Shown here piece by piece: positions 17,490 through 26,668 of a stretch of 64,000 nt of DNA. Source of the DNA: Providencia vermicola (GTDB taxonomy: Bacteria; Pseudomonadota; Gammaproteobacteria; Enterobacterales; Enterobacteriaceae). The DNA is taken from positions 3,847,001-3,911,000 of the forward strand of contig NZ_CP048796.1 in assembly GCF_010748935.1 (NCBI RefSeq), given 5' to 3'. The position numbers and the translations under genes are program-made. The notes below the pieces were generated by a model. That model worked only from the letters and a program-made list of their open reading frames with translations. It had not been told where the DNA came from and made no database searches. Within the stretch, counting starts at the first letter, position 1, and the number at the start of each line of letters is the position of its first letter.

Positions 17490-18741
17490 TCAATAACTCA
17501 ATTTTGCAAAACTAAACGGAGAAATTTCTTTCTTCCTATTCGAATCCAGATAATCAGCCCACCATTGCACCATCAGTCGCCTTTCCTCAATATGCTCTGC
17601 CTTATGAATATAAGCAGCCCTTACTGAGTTGCGCTCTTGATGGCTCATTTGCCTTTCTACTGCATCCTTCGACCATAGCCCTGACTCAATCAACGAGCTA
17701 CATGCCATCGTTCTAAAACCATGTCCACATACTTCTGTCTTCGTATCATAGCCCATCACACGTAATGCGTTGTTTACTGTGTTTTCACTCATCGGCTTTC
17801 TAGGGTTGTGGTCGCCGATAAAAATCAGCTCATGGTTACCGCTGAATTGATAGATCTGTTTTAAGATCTCAATAGCTTGTCGGCTTAATGGGACTAAATG
17901 AGGGGTACGCATTTTTGATCCGCGATGAGAGTGTTTAACCCCTTCTATCGCTTCACGTTCAGCAGGGATCGTCCACATGGCATTATCAAAATCAATTTCA
18001 TCCCAACGGGCAAAGCGCAGTTCACTGGAACGAATGAAGACTAACAAGGTAAGTTTGACTGCAAGTTTAGTTAAAGGTCTTCCCTTATAATCATCGATAC
18101 GTTGTAAGAACTCGGGTAGACGTTTAAGCTCTAAAGCGGCTCTGTGGACTCGTTTACCAGTGGCAACTGCTCCAGCCATATCTTGTGCTGGGTTATAGTC
18201 GATTAAACCGCTTTGTACAGCATAACGCATAATGGCTGTTACACGTTGTTGTAAACGCGCCGCCACCTCAAGACGTCCAGACATCTCTACGGCTTTAATC
18301 GGTTCTAGGAGATCGCGAGTTTTCAGTTCGGCAATATTACGTTTACCAATAGCAGCAAAAATATTGTCCTCAAGGCTTTTTAGCACTCGGTGGCTATGCC
18401 CTTCAGACCACTTCTTATTGGTTACATACCAATCACGAGCAACCTTATCAAAGGTATTAAACTTCTTTTGTTGCTCTTCCTTTAATTCTTTCTTGTATTC
18501 GCGTGGGTCGATATCTAAAGCAACTTGCTTTCTGACTGCATCCCTTTTTTCTCTCGCATCCACTAAAGAGTGGCTCAGAGTATACAGCAAAGGTTATCAA
18601 ATATTATTTGCTGCCAAAGCGAAAACGCAAATATCTAGAACGATTGAGGTGAATATACTGACATAAACCATCACTGTTTGTTAGCGTATAAGCTTTCTCG
18701 TTTGAATTAGTTATGCCAGCCTATCTATTGGTTAATGCCAA
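17490..18741 (-). pseudogene. int: P4-type integrase, disrupted at the N-terminus
   Basis: The intact catalytic part (366 codons, 17490-18590) has the tyrosine-recombinase core: RSSELRFARWDEIDF, HLVPLSR, GHGFRTMACS and a C-terminal ERQMSHQERNSVRAAYIHK with the nucleophile Tyr. The arm-binding N-terminus can still be read upstream in another frame: NEKAYTLTNSDGL, then SRYLRFRFGSK. That frame carries a TAG at 18721-18723 and a TAA at 18604-18606, and a frameshift is needed between about 18570 and 18603 to reach the core frame. The start would have been TTG at 18739-18741 (ALTN...), perhaps a mutated ATG. Full length would be about 417 codons, normal for the family. It lies beside leuX, as expected for the island's integrase, and is probably inactive. 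Confidence 0.88.
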
Positions 18742-18962
18742 ATTTTTTATCTTCTTCTCCCCAAAGCAAGCATAAACACTCAATAATTTAGAGCACACCT
18801 AAGCAGCAGGCAAAGGTGACGGATAAGCTTAGATAACGAATATGATATGAATAGCTCCCATCAAACTAAAATCATAGATTCTAACGAGAAAATCACAATA
18901 TTATCATAAGGATAATGACACATTAATCGCCACTCTAAGGGGGATACGACAGCCATGAATTA

Positions 18963-19052
18963 GAATAGGAATAGGAATAGGAATAGGAATAGGAATAGGA
19001 ATAGGAATAGGAATAGGAATAGGAATAGGAATAGGAATAGGAATAGGAATAG
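18963..19052. repeat. GAATAG x15 hexanucleotide array
   Basis: Fifteen perfect tandem copies of GAATAG (90 bp) lie directly inside the right att repeat. On the minus strand it reads as TTCCTA-type units, related to the array at 17151-17213. Such perfect short arrays change copy number by slippage. No coding role is evident; an ORF across it on the minus strand would encode alternating Ile-Pro and is probably spurious. Confidence 0.95.
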
Positions 19053-19064
19053 GAACGCTGTGAT

Positions 19065-19141
19065 AAAGAGAATTTGAGACATAAAAAAAGACGCCTTTTA
19101 GCGTCTTATTTTCACTTAAATGGTGCCGAAGGCCGGACTCG
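19065..19141. repeat. Proximal att repeat within leuX
   Basis: A 77-bp exact duplicate of 7621-7697. It comprises the leuX 3' 21 nt (19121-19141), the short spacer and the tRNA terminator hairpin. Strand exchange probably occurred in or near the T-arm, where P4-type integrases act at this tRNA. Confidence 0.93.
19083..19107 (-). terminator. leuX terminator
   Basis: On the minus strand AAGACGC and GCGTCTT arms (6-nt loop TAAAAG) are followed by seven T's in total. It lies 14 nt past the tRNA CCA end. A second copy exists in the left att repeat (7639-7663). Confidence 0.85.
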
Positions 19142-19205
19142 AACCGGCACACCCGAAGGCGGTTGATTTTGAATCAACTGCGTCTACCAATTCCGCCACT
19201 CCGGC
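19121..19205 (-). tRNA. leuX: tRNA-Leu (anticodon CAA)
   Basis: The complement folds as an 85-nt class II tRNA with CCA encoded. Acceptor arms are GCCGGAG/CTTCGGC, the anticodon stem is GTTGA/TCAAC with loop TTCAAAA, hence anticodon CAA reading UUG. It has a long variable arm and T-arm GCCGG-TTCGAGT-CCGGC. It closely matches E. coli leuX. The gene is complete, since the island restored its 3' end on integration. Confidence 0.97.
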
Positions 19206-19531
19206 ACGAAGTGATGTGTTTCTTGGAAAACGTGGCTATTATACTTGCCTTGTCTCGACTAGCAACATTTATCTTGATTATTCAGTTTGTTCGCTTAAAA
19301 AAAAAGCATCTTCAGGGCTACCTTTGCAGATCTGATTAGATTGCATTCTTTCAAACGGAATCTCTATATCCTTTATTGGCTATTTAATGCTTTTTGTTTA
19401 TTTATCAGCCTATACATATGTTACTTTAGTCAAATATTTGATTTAATTAGTAGCATCCTCAAGCCTGCTGGCGACTTTATATAAATTTTGTTAGCGTATG
19501 CACATTATTGAATTATTAAAGGTATTTACAC
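19206..19531. other. Intergenic region upstream of leuX and ampH
   Basis: These 326 bp should hold the leuX promoter (minus strand) and upstream signals for the short membrane peptide gene. No other gene was seen. Confidence 0.35.
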
Positions 19532-19618
19532 ATGGGTTTTCTAGGTTGGATAGCGACGGGGCTCGTCATCGGCATCTTAATCGGTGCTTTGATTAAGGTC
19601 TTCTCAAAGAAAAAATAA
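19532..19618 (+). CDS. Putative 28-aa single-pass membrane peptide
   Basis: The ORF reads MGFLGWIATGLVIGILIGAL followed by a basic tail KVFSKKK. One hydrophobic helix rich in Gly and Ile (residues 2-23) and a positively charged C-terminus are typical of bacterial membrane miniproteins. AAAGGT lies 8 nt before the ATG. The beginning resembles the GFIGWI start of GlsB/YeaQ/YmgE small membrane proteins, but far shorter. It ends 51 bp before ampH on the same strand and might be its leader or an independent peptide. Confidence 0.5.
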   Translation: MGFLGWIATGLVIGILIGALIKVFSKKK

Positions 19619-19669
19619 CCTTGGTCTGTTCGACCATTTGCAAAATTACATATCGACTGGCTCCTAAAC

Positions 19670-20896
19670 ATGAAGAAATCATTTCTAAAAATTCTGTCAG
19701 TGTCCGCATTGTCGCTCGTTTTAGCAGCATGTTCTAGCACGACAGAAAAGCAACCAAAGTTTTTACAGGGCAATAATGATGCCGAGTCTAGCGACTGGAA
19801 AGTATTTGAAGGTGATAGAAGAACCTATGAACGTGTCGCTAAAATTGTCGATCTGTATGCGAATCGTATTTTTAACGAAAGTGATGCCCGCGGGATGGCT
19901 ATCATTGTCATTGATAATAACCAAACATTATCACGCTATTATGGTGAGACCGCTCCAGGTAATGGCAAAAAGCCAGGACCTCACTCGCTCGTTCGTATTG
20001 CATCGATTACAAAACTCATGACCAGTGAAATTTTGATTAAGCTTGAGCAAGACAAAAAGTTACTCATCACTGATCCGCTCCAGCAATATAGCTATCACGG
20101 GGTTTCTGTTCCTGATAACAATAGTGGGCAACCTATCCGTCTGTATCATCTTGCGAGCCACACCAGTGGGTTACCGAGAGAGCAACCGGGTGGTAAATGG
20201 GGAAGGCCTGTCTTTATTTGGCCAACCCAAGACAATCGTTGGACTTGGCTAAAAAATGGTAAGCTTGATGCGACACCAGGCACTGAAGCCTCTTATTCAA
20301 ACCTTGCCTATGACCTTCTTGCTGATGCAATGGTTAAAGCATCTGGCCAATCCTACCCTAACCTATTTAGCCGTTATGTGACGTCTCCTGCCAAAATGAC
20401 GGAAACCACCTATACCCCCAATGCCTCGCAGTGTGCAAGGTTGATGGAGGGAACAAAACCCAGCCCATGCCACAATACCTTAGCCGCAGCAGGGAGTGGC
20501 GGAGTCTATTCAACGCCCGCCGATATGCAAAAATGGATGCAGCAATTTTTATCGACGGATAAAAACCTAAGAAAAGCCACAGCAGCACGCGAGCAAGGTA
20601 TTTATTTTCCAAGAGGTAAGCTGCTTGATGTTAAAGGCATGGATGTTGCGGGCCATGCAGATGGACTCGGACTGGGGTGGGTATATATGAAACCACAAAA
20701 TGGTAGACCCGGTATTTACCAGAAAACAGGCGGTGGCGGTGGTTTTAATAGCTATATGGCGATGATCCCACAACAAAACATCGGTGTTTTTGTGGTGATG
20801 ACGCGTAAAGATAGCAGTAAATTTAGCAAATTAACGATCGGTGTGAATGAGATGGTCGCTGCATTATCAGCTAACCATGCTTATGGGAGACATTGA
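19670..20896 (+). CDS. ampH: AmpH, penicillin-binding D-Ala-D-Ala carboxypeptidase/endopeptidase
   Basis: 408 aa. An N-terminal signal ends in a lipobox (SLVLAAC), so this copy is probably a lipoprotein. Class C/DD-peptidase motifs are S112-I-T-K115, Y209-S-N211 and K352-T-G354 followed by a GGGGF loop. The body matches E. coli AmpH closely (ATHTSALPREQPGG-like region, LGLGWVYM, FVVMTRK). AmpH trims peptidoglycan peptides during recycling and has only trace beta-lactamase activity. The predicted lipid anchor is a difference from the E. coli protein as I remember it. It lies between leuX and the lptFG operon and is followed by a hairpin. Confidence 0.9.
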   Translation: MKKSFLKILSVSALSLVLAACSSTTEKQPKFLQGNNDAESSDWKVFEGDRRTYERVAKIVDLYANRIFNESDARGMAIIVIDNNQTLSRYYGETAPGNGKKPGPHSLVRIASITKLMTSEILIKLEQDKKLLITDPLQQYSYHGVSVPDNNSGQPIRLYHLASHTSGLPREQPGGKWGRPVFIWPTQDNRWTWLKNGKLDATPGTEASYSNLAYDLLADAMVKASGQSYPNLFSRYVTSPAKMTETTYTPNASQCARLMEGTKPSPCHNTLAAAGSGGVYSTPADMQKWMQQFLSTDKNLRKATAAREQGIYFPRGKLLDVKGMDVAGHADGLGLGWVYMKPQNGRPGIYQKTGGGGGFNSYMAMIPQQNIGVFVVMTRKDSSKFSKLTIGVNEMVAALSANHAYGRH

Positions 20897-21012
20897 AAGC
20901 GTACCGCCGACGCAATGAATGCACTGGCGAGTTACACCCCAACCCTAAAACACTATTTTGTTCAGCTTGTGGCTCTTAAATTAGCAATAGGTTGATAAAT
21001 AAAACTTTGTTC

Positions 21013-21044
21013 ACTGTTACCGAACAGTTTTGCTCGGTAACAGT
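21013..21044 (+). terminator. Hairpin after ampH
   Basis: Perfect 11-bp arms (ACTGTTACCGA at 21013-21023, complement at 21034-21044) with a 10-nt loop, 117 bp beyond the ampH stop. No T-run follows, so it may instead be a regulatory dyad. Confidence 0.35.
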
Positions 21045-21936
21045 ATTTGAAATACCACAAAAATAGACAAACAAAGTCTCGCTTTTATTCCCTTTTCACG
21101 TTGACGATGACAACCGATAAAAGGCTATTACACCAAGTGGTCACCTCCACCACAGTACGAACCTTTTTTGCATCATATTAATAGCTTATTAATGCTCTTC
21201 TTAGCGTATAACAACCCATCATTGCTTTTTGCAAGTCTCCCCCACTCCCACAATGCTAATGGCATAAATCATTCAAGAGGGGAATCCTATGCCATCAATT
21301 ATCATTAAAACACATGATTAAACAGGGTTACTGCAAATACGAGTGAGCACTTTGCCAAAATGACGAATACCAATTGCCATAGCACCGAAGAACGGATGAC
21401 TCTCCAACGTGCAAGTAATGGCAAATCACTTAACACTTTCTAGAATGGGTCTTTATGACGTGATTCTCGAGAAGCTTATGGAATCCGCTATTGGCAATCC
21501 CGCTATTTTCTCTCCCCCAAGAAAATAAAGTACATGCCAAAATAAGTGAGCTAAGTAACGGGTTTATCGCTAACTTAATAAAATACCGCCTCTAAAAAAT
21601 GGCTTTAAATTGCGACCCCGATCAAGAGCTATATACTTTATTCACCCTCTAGCAATTCCATTTGTTAGTTGAGCTCTGGGGCAACGGTATTTTGAGGCCT
21701 TACATAACGCCTGATGAGGGTTTCATCACACCCACCGAGTCACACTAGATGATATTTGTAACGCCGCTAGACATGTCATGAACTTGTATATCCTCTTTAT
21801 GTGTGGTGAGTAAGAGAATGTTTTTTTAACATAAACGGCCTTCAGGTGTTTTAAGGCTGACAATAAAAATGAGAATTTTTATGGCTCATCTCACTATCCC
21901 TGACGTTTTCAAACACTGAGTCGTTTAATACCCATA

Positions 21937-21972
21937 AATAAGCCACCGTATAACGCTATACGATGGCTTATT
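21937..21972 (-). terminator. Hairpin downstream of lptG
   Basis: Sixteen-base arms with one mismatch (AATAAGCCACCGTATA at 21937-21952 against 21957-21972) and a 4-nt loop. It lies 26 bp beyond the lptG stop on the minus strand and is followed there by TTATTTATG. Probable terminator of the lptFG operon. Confidence 0.6.
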
Positions 21973-21998
21973 AACGTTTTATCGATTTCGAAATGGAG

Positions 21999-23078
21999 CT
22001 ACTTACGTTTCACCAGCAGGGCAATACTGATCCCGAGGAATAGGACGCTAGGTAGTAGCGCTGCAATGATCGGTGGCACGGAATAAACCAAACTCCAGTT
22101 CCCAAATCCTTGGTTAAGGATATAGAACAAGAAACCACCGACAATCCCAGAAACAACCCGAACGCCCATTGGTACAGTCCGTAATGGGCCAAAAATAAAT
22201 GAAACTGCCATTAACATCATCACAGCGGCAGATAACGGCGCCAATATTTTCTTCCACATGCTTAATTCATAGACTGCCGCGACTTGCCCACTTTCTTTTA
22301 AGTAGGCGATATATTGATAAAGCCCTCGAATAGAAAGTGAATCCGCGCTAAGTGACACTATACCGAGTTTTTCAGGCGTAAGATTCGTTTTCCAATCGTA
22401 TGTTAAACGCTGAGAACCTGTGATTTTTTTCTCATTATTTAAAATAGATTCATCGACCTGAGACAGTGACCACTGTTGGTTATCCTTGTCATACGTTCCG
22501 CTTGAAGCAAACATCACTGAGGTCAGCTTATGTTGTTCATCAAAGCGATAAATGGAGACTTCTTGAATCGATGTCGTATCAGTGACCCGCTGGATATGAA
22601 TAAAATCACGTCCATCTTTTGCCCACATACCTTCATCGGTAACCACTAATGAGTTACCCACAATCTTTTCGGCACGATAGTTTCGCGCCCATTGGTCGCC
22701 CGCTGGAGCAATCCACTCACCAATTAACATTGCCACAATAACCAGTGGAATCGCGGTTTTCATCACTGAGAGCGCGATTTGCAAACGTGTAAAACCCGAC
22801 GCCTGCATGACGACTAATTCACTGCGTGAAGCTAATGCACCTAATCCTAAGAGTGCACCGAGCAATGCCGCCATCGGGAAAAAAATATCAATATCTTTTG
22901 GGATGGTCAGTAACGTGAATACCCCCGCACCTAACGTGGTATATTCACCATCCCCGACTTTACGCAACTGCTCAACGAACTTGATAATCCCAGAAAGGGA
23001 AACCAGCATGAACAAGGTCATTAAAATAGAGTTCAGGATGGTTCGACCTATATACCTGTCTAAAACACCAAACATCAA
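21999..23078 (-). CDS. lptG: LptG, LPS export ABC transporter permease
   Basis: 359 aa with the YjgP/YjgQ family layout: three membrane helices at each end (about residues 12-35, 55-85, 100-120 and 280-355) and a central periplasmic beta-jellyroll domain. The start MFGVLDRYIGRTILNSILMT is typical of LptG. Together with LptF and the LptB ATPase it extracts lipopolysaccharide from the inner membrane and passes it to LptC/LptA. Its start overlaps the lptF stop by 4 bp, giving translational coupling. The preferred start is the second ATG (MFGVL), preceded by GAGGGG. Confidence 0.95.
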   Translation of the reverse strand: MMFGVLDRYIGRTILNSILMTLFMLVSLSGIIKFVEQLRKVGDGEYTTLGAGVFTLLTIPKDIDIFFPMAALLGALLGLGALASRSELVVMQASGFTRLQIALSVMKTAIPLVIVAMLIGEWIAPAGDQWARNYRAEKIVGNSLVVTDEGMWAKDGRDFIHIQRVTDTTSIQEVSIYRFDEQHKLTSVMFASSGTYDKDNQQWSLSQVDESILNNEKKITGSQRLTYDWKTNLTPEKLGIVSLSADSLSIRGLYQYIAYLKESGQVAAVYELSMWKKILAPLSAAVMMLMAVSFIFGPLRTVPMGVRVVSGIVGGFLFYILNQGFGNWSLVYSVPPIIAALLPSVLFLGISIALLVKRK

Positions 23079-24172
23079 GCAACCCCTCTATTAAATTTGA
23101 CCCGCAAGCGGCGCATTGGCACGGTATTCCAAATATTTAAGATAATTGCTAAGGCCAGATAACCTAAGTTAACAGCCCACATGGCATATTTCGGGTCAAC
23201 ATCGCCTTTTTCTGCACTATTACGTAATGTACTTTGTAATAGGAAGAAAATCAGATAGAGCAACATGGCAGGTAGCATGCTTAATACTCGACCTTGACGA
23301 GGGTTAACTTCACTCAATGGCACAACCATTAATGCCATCACGACGACAGAGAAAACGATCGTCAAACGCCAATGGAATTCGGCATTAGAATCGGGATCGT
23401 TCGCCTTCCAGAGTTCAAGCATATTTTTTTGCTCAACTCTATCATTACGGGTATCGCTCGTTTTATGGTCGATAACCGCCTGATAATTTTTAAAATCCGT
23501 AATACGGAAGTCACGTAACAATGCGGTTCCTTCATAACGAGTACCTTCGTCAAGCACTACGGTTTGACGCCCGTCCGCATCTTCTTTCATATGACCACTA
23601 TCCGCCACGACCACCGATGGACGTTGTTCATTAGTTGCGCGCAATTGCGCTAAGAAGACGTTTTTAAAATCGTTACCTTTGACTTCGCCGATATAAAGTA
23701 CGATGTTACGGTCTTTGGTGGTTTTAAATTGCCCTTCAACCATCGCAGCCAATCCTGGGTTCGCCTTCGCGTCGGCGAGCACCCGTTCTTGATATTGCGA
23801 GGACCAAGGCAGCATCCACGTAATATTGCCTATCGCGATCAATGCGGTAAGTGTTGCCAGCACCAGAGCGGCTTTGACCAGAACACTTTTCCCTAATCCG
23901 CAAGCATGCATCACCGTGATCTCACTTTCGGTATACAATTTGCTATACGTCATCAATAGCCCAAGAAATAGGCTCAAAGGGAGGATCAATTGTGCCATTT
24001 CAGGCACCCCTAATCCCAGTAACGGTAACACTAAGTCTGAAGGAATATTTCCCTGAACAGCAGCCCCGAGTATATCGATGGACTTCTGACTAAAAAAAAT
24101 CAACATTAGCACAAAAAGGATAGCTAACTGACTTTTCAGGGTCTCCCGTACCAAATATCTAATAATGATCAC
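23075..24172 (-). CDS. lptF: LptF, LPS export ABC transporter permease
   Basis: 365 aa beginning MIIIRYLVRETLKSQLAILF, the conserved LptF start. There are six helices and a periplasmic domain as in LptG, with ALVEGQF-type strand AAMVEGQFKT near residue 140. First gene of the lptFG operon, essential in relatives. It is divergent from pepA with a 278-bp intergenic region, the same arrangement as E. coli. Confidence 0.95.
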   Translation of the reverse strand: MIIIRYLVRETLKSQLAILFVLMLIFFSQKSIDILGAAVQGNIPSDLVLPLLGLGVPEMAQLILPLSLFLGLLMTYSKLYTESEITVMHACGLGKSVLVKAALVLATLTALIAIGNITWMLPWSSQYQERVLADAKANPGLAAMVEGQFKTTKDRNIVLYIGEVKGNDFKNVFLAQLRATNEQRPSVVVADSGHMKEDADGRQTVVLDEGTRYEGTALLRDFRITDFKNYQAVIDHKTSDTRNDRVEQKNMLELWKANDPDSNAEFHWRLTIVFSVVVMALMVVPLSEVNPRQGRVLSMLPAMLLYLIFFLLQSTLRNSAEKGDVDPKYAMWAVNLGYLALAIILNIWNTVPMRRLRVKFNRGVA

Positions 24173-24450
24173 GCTTATACGCCTGTGAAAACTTGTCTTT
24201 TGGGTGGAAAATGGCTAAGTTCGTTCAATATCTACCATTTGTTAACATATACTCTGGCTCATTGTATGGCTAGAATGATATAAAAGCATTCTCTATACTG
24301 ATTACCCAATCAGAACATGCTTAATATTATTGAAAAACCAGATATCTGCTCAGTTTAACATAAAGAGTTCATTCTCTATGAGGTAGATTATGCGGTAACG
24401 CTAATTTTAGCGGGAGCATGGGCCTTTGTCTTTAAGATTCAGGAGAACGC

Positions 24451-25962
24451 ATGGAGTTTAGTGTAAAAAGTGGCAGCCCGGAAAAACAACGTAGCGCATG
24501 TATCGTTGTCGGAGTCTTCGAACCACGCCGTCTGTCCCCTATAGCTGAACAGCTGGACAAAATAAGCGACGGATATATCAGCGCCCTGCTGCGCCGCGGG
24601 GAACTTGAAGGTAAAGTAGGGCAATCCCTACTACTCCATCATGTGCCAAATATCCTGTCTGAACGTATTCTACTCATTGGCTGCGGTAAAGAGCGTGAGC
24701 TAGATGAACGTCAATTCAAACAAATCATTCAGAAAACAATCAGCACCCTGAATGAAACAGGCTCAATGGAAGCGGTTTGTTTCTTAACTGAATTACATGT
24801 TAAAGGCCGTAATAATTACTGGAAAGTACGTCAAGCCGTTGAAACGGCTAAAGAATCTCTTTACGTCTTTGATCAGTTAAAGAGTAATAAAACTGAGCAT
24901 CGCCGTCCACTGCGTAAATTGGTTTTCAATGTACCAACACGTCGTGAATTAACCAGTGGTGAACGTGCTATCTCTCATGGGCTAGCAATTGCATCAGGCG
25001 TTAAGGCAGCGAAAGACCTCAGCAATATGCCACCCAATATCTGTAATGCAGCTTATTTAGCCTCCCAAGCTCGTCAGCTGGCAGACATTTCTGAAAATAG
25101 GCTCACCACGCGTGTCATCGGTGAAGAGCAAATGAAAGAGTTAGGCATGAATGCCTATCTGGCTGTTGGTCAAGGCTCACAAAATGAGTCACTCATGTCT
25201 ATCATGGAGTACAAAGGGAATCCGGATCCTGAAGCGAGACCTATTGTCCTCGTCGGTAAGGGTCTCACATTTGACTCTGGCGGTATTTCTATCAAACCTG
25301 CCGATAGTATGGATGAGATGAAATATGACATGTGCGGTGCTGCAACTGTTTATGGTGTAATGCGTTTTATCACTGAATTACAGTTACCAATCAATGTCAT
25401 TGGGGTACTTGCTGGCTGTGAAAACATGCCGGGTGGCCGAGCTTATCGCCCTGGCGATATTCTTACCACGATGTCAGGGCAAACAGTGGAAGTACTGAAT
25501 ACCGATGCTGAAGGGCGTTTAGTACTGTGTGATACGCTGACTTATGTCGAGCGTTTCGAGCCTGATTTGGTTATCGACGTCGCAACACTGACCGGTGCTT
25601 GTGTCATCGCATTAGGTAGCCACTATACCGGTTTGATGTCTAACCATAACCCTCTGGCTCACGAGTTGCTCAATGCTTCTGAACAAGCAGGTGACCGTGC
25701 ATGGCGTTTACCATTAGCCGATGATTATTATGAGCAAATCAGCTCCAATTTTGCTGATTTAGCGAATACTGGTGGTCGACCAGCGGGTGCGATTACCGCA
25801 GGTTGCTTCTTGGCTCGCTTTGCCACTAAATATAATTGGGCGCATTTAGACATCGCAGGTACCGCATGGCGTTCAGGTAAAGCGAAAGGGGCAACCGGTC
25901 GCCCTGTATCAATGCTGTCACAGTTTTTACTGAACCGCGCTGGCCTAAATGGTGACGAGTAA
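24451..25962 (+). CDS. pepA: Leucyl aminopeptidase PepA (aminopeptidase A)
   Basis: 503 aa, same length as E. coli PepA. The M17 active site is intact: [19 protein letters not shown] (metal and catalytic Lys/Asp), MKYDMCGAA, and [10 protein letters not shown]. It is a hexameric two-metal exopeptidase that also binds DNA, acting in Xer recombination at plasmid sites and in carAB control in E. coli. RBS AGGAGAA lies before ATG. Transcribed away from lptF; holC and valS follow. Confidence 0.97.
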   Translation: MEFSVKSGSPEKQRSACIVVGVFEPRRLSPIAEQLDKISDGYISALLRRGELEGKVGQSLLLHHVPNILSERILLIGCGKERELDERQFKQIIQKTISTLNETGSMEAVCFLTELHVKGRNNYWKVRQAVETAKESLYVFDQLKSNKTEHRRPLRKLVFNVPTRRELTSGERAISHGLAIASGVKAAKDLSNMPPNICNAAYLASQARQLADISENRLTTRVIGEEQMKELGMNAYLAVGQGSQNESLMSIMEYKGNPDPEARPIVLVGKGLTFDSGGISIKPADSMDEMKYDMCGAATVYGVMRFITELQLPINVIGVLAGCENMPGGRAYRPGDILTTMSGQTVEVLNTDAEGRLVLCDTLTYVERFEPDLVIDVATLTGACVIALGSHYTGLMSNHNPLAHELLNASEQAGDRAWRLPLADDYYEQISSNFADLANTGGRPAGAITAGCFLARFATKYNWAHLDIAGTAWRSGKAKGATGRPVSMLSQFLLNRAGLNGDE

Positions 25963-25974
25963 TACTCTATAATG

Positions 25975-26009
25975 CGTCAAGTGACAGCCAACCATGCTGT
26001 CACTTGACG
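25975..26009 (+). terminator. Terminator-like hairpin after pepA
   Basis: Perfect 13-bp arms (CGTCAAGTGACAG and complement) with a 9-nt loop, followed by TTTAGGG. It starts 13 bp after the pepA stop and would separate pepA from holC. Confidence 0.65.
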
Positions 26010-26205
26010 TTTAGGGTCTATACGCTAAATATTTCAAGGGGAACGGGTTGCTAATCAATGCCACCCATAACGTTGCCACTGGAAGTATGATGAGTATATA
26101 GCACTATGGTGTGCTATACGTTAAAATAGCACCCAACTTCATTTCAGGGTATTGCCTGTCGCAATACCCTTTTTGCATAAATATTTCTATTCCATAAAGA
26201 AAGAG

Positions 26206-26655
26206 ATGAAAAACGCCACCTTTTATTTGCTTGAAAAACCATCACCACAAGTTGAGCTTGAGGCCCATGAATGGCTTGCTTGCGAGCTTGCGGCGCAAAT
26301 GTGGCGTAATAGTAAACGAGTTTTAATCGCGTGTGAAAGTGCCGAACAAGCCGAAAAATTGGATGAAGCTCTGTGGCAAAGGGATCCTCATCAGTTTGTT
26401 CCTCATAATCTTGCAGGTGAAGGCCCCCGTTATGGCGCGCCCATTGAAATTTGCTGGCCAGGAAAACGAGGTAATGCTCAACGCGATGTACTGATCAATC
26501 TTCAAACTCAGTTTGCAGACTTTGCCACCGCATTCCATGAAGTGATAGACTTTGTGCCTATTGATGAAACTTTAAAACAGTTGGCGCGTGAACGGTATAA
26601 GGTTTACCGTAGCGTCGGCTTCAATTTGACTATGGCGACGCCGCCAACTAACTGA
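26206..26655 (+). CDS. holC: DNA polymerase III chi subunit
   Basis: 149 aa starting [11 protein letters not shown], the conserved chi start; a longer in-frame extension from 26152 is unlikely because AAAGAAAGAG lies just before the ATG at 26206. It shows the chi landmarks [20 protein letters not shown] and [20 protein letters not shown]. Chi joins the clamp loader (through psi) to SSB at the replication fork. The 13-bp gap to valS indicates co-transcription, as in E. coli. Confidence 0.95.
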   Translation: MKNATFYLLEKPSPQVELEAHEWLACELAAQMWRNSKRVLIACESAEQAEKLDEALWQRDPHQFVPHNLAGEGPRYGAPIEICWPGKRGNAQRDVLINLQTQFADFATAFHEVIDFVPIDETLKQLARERYKVYRSVGFNLTMATPPTN

Positions 26656-26668
26656 ATACGATATAAAA

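Larger units (their letters stand above)
7621..19141. mobile_element. leuX-integrated genomic island, 11.5 kb
   Basis: The interval is bounded by two identical 77-bp direct repeats (7621-7697 and 19065-19141). The right copy forms the 3' end of an intact tRNA-Leu(CAA) gene plus its terminator; the left copy carries only the last 21 nt of the tRNA and the terminator. A P4-type integrase (now a pseudogene) sits beside the tRNA. The interior has CP4/P4-type genes and AT-rich cargo. This is the standard structure of an integrative island at leuX, a known hot spot in Enterobacterales. Confidence 0.92.
20897..21998. other. 1.1-kb gene-free stretch between ampH and lptG
   Basis: No ORF over 60 codons looks real here. 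A hairpin at 21013-21044 (arms ACTGTTACCGA/TCGGTAACAGT) follows ampH and may end its transcript. From about 21300 to 21850 the text has the base mix of coding DNA but stops in all frames, suggesting a decayed gene that I cannot identify. Confidence 0.4.

Noticed and set aside
17151-19052. CRISPR array
   Set aside because: The only tandem arrays are 6-bp units without spacers; no repeat-spacer pattern or cas gene was seen.
18904-19152. Minus-strand ORF with long Ile-Pro repeat
   Set aside because: It is a translation of the GAATAG array and runs into leuX; not a real gene.
19120-19335. Plus-strand ORF across leuX
   Set aside because: It is the reverse complement of the tRNA gene.
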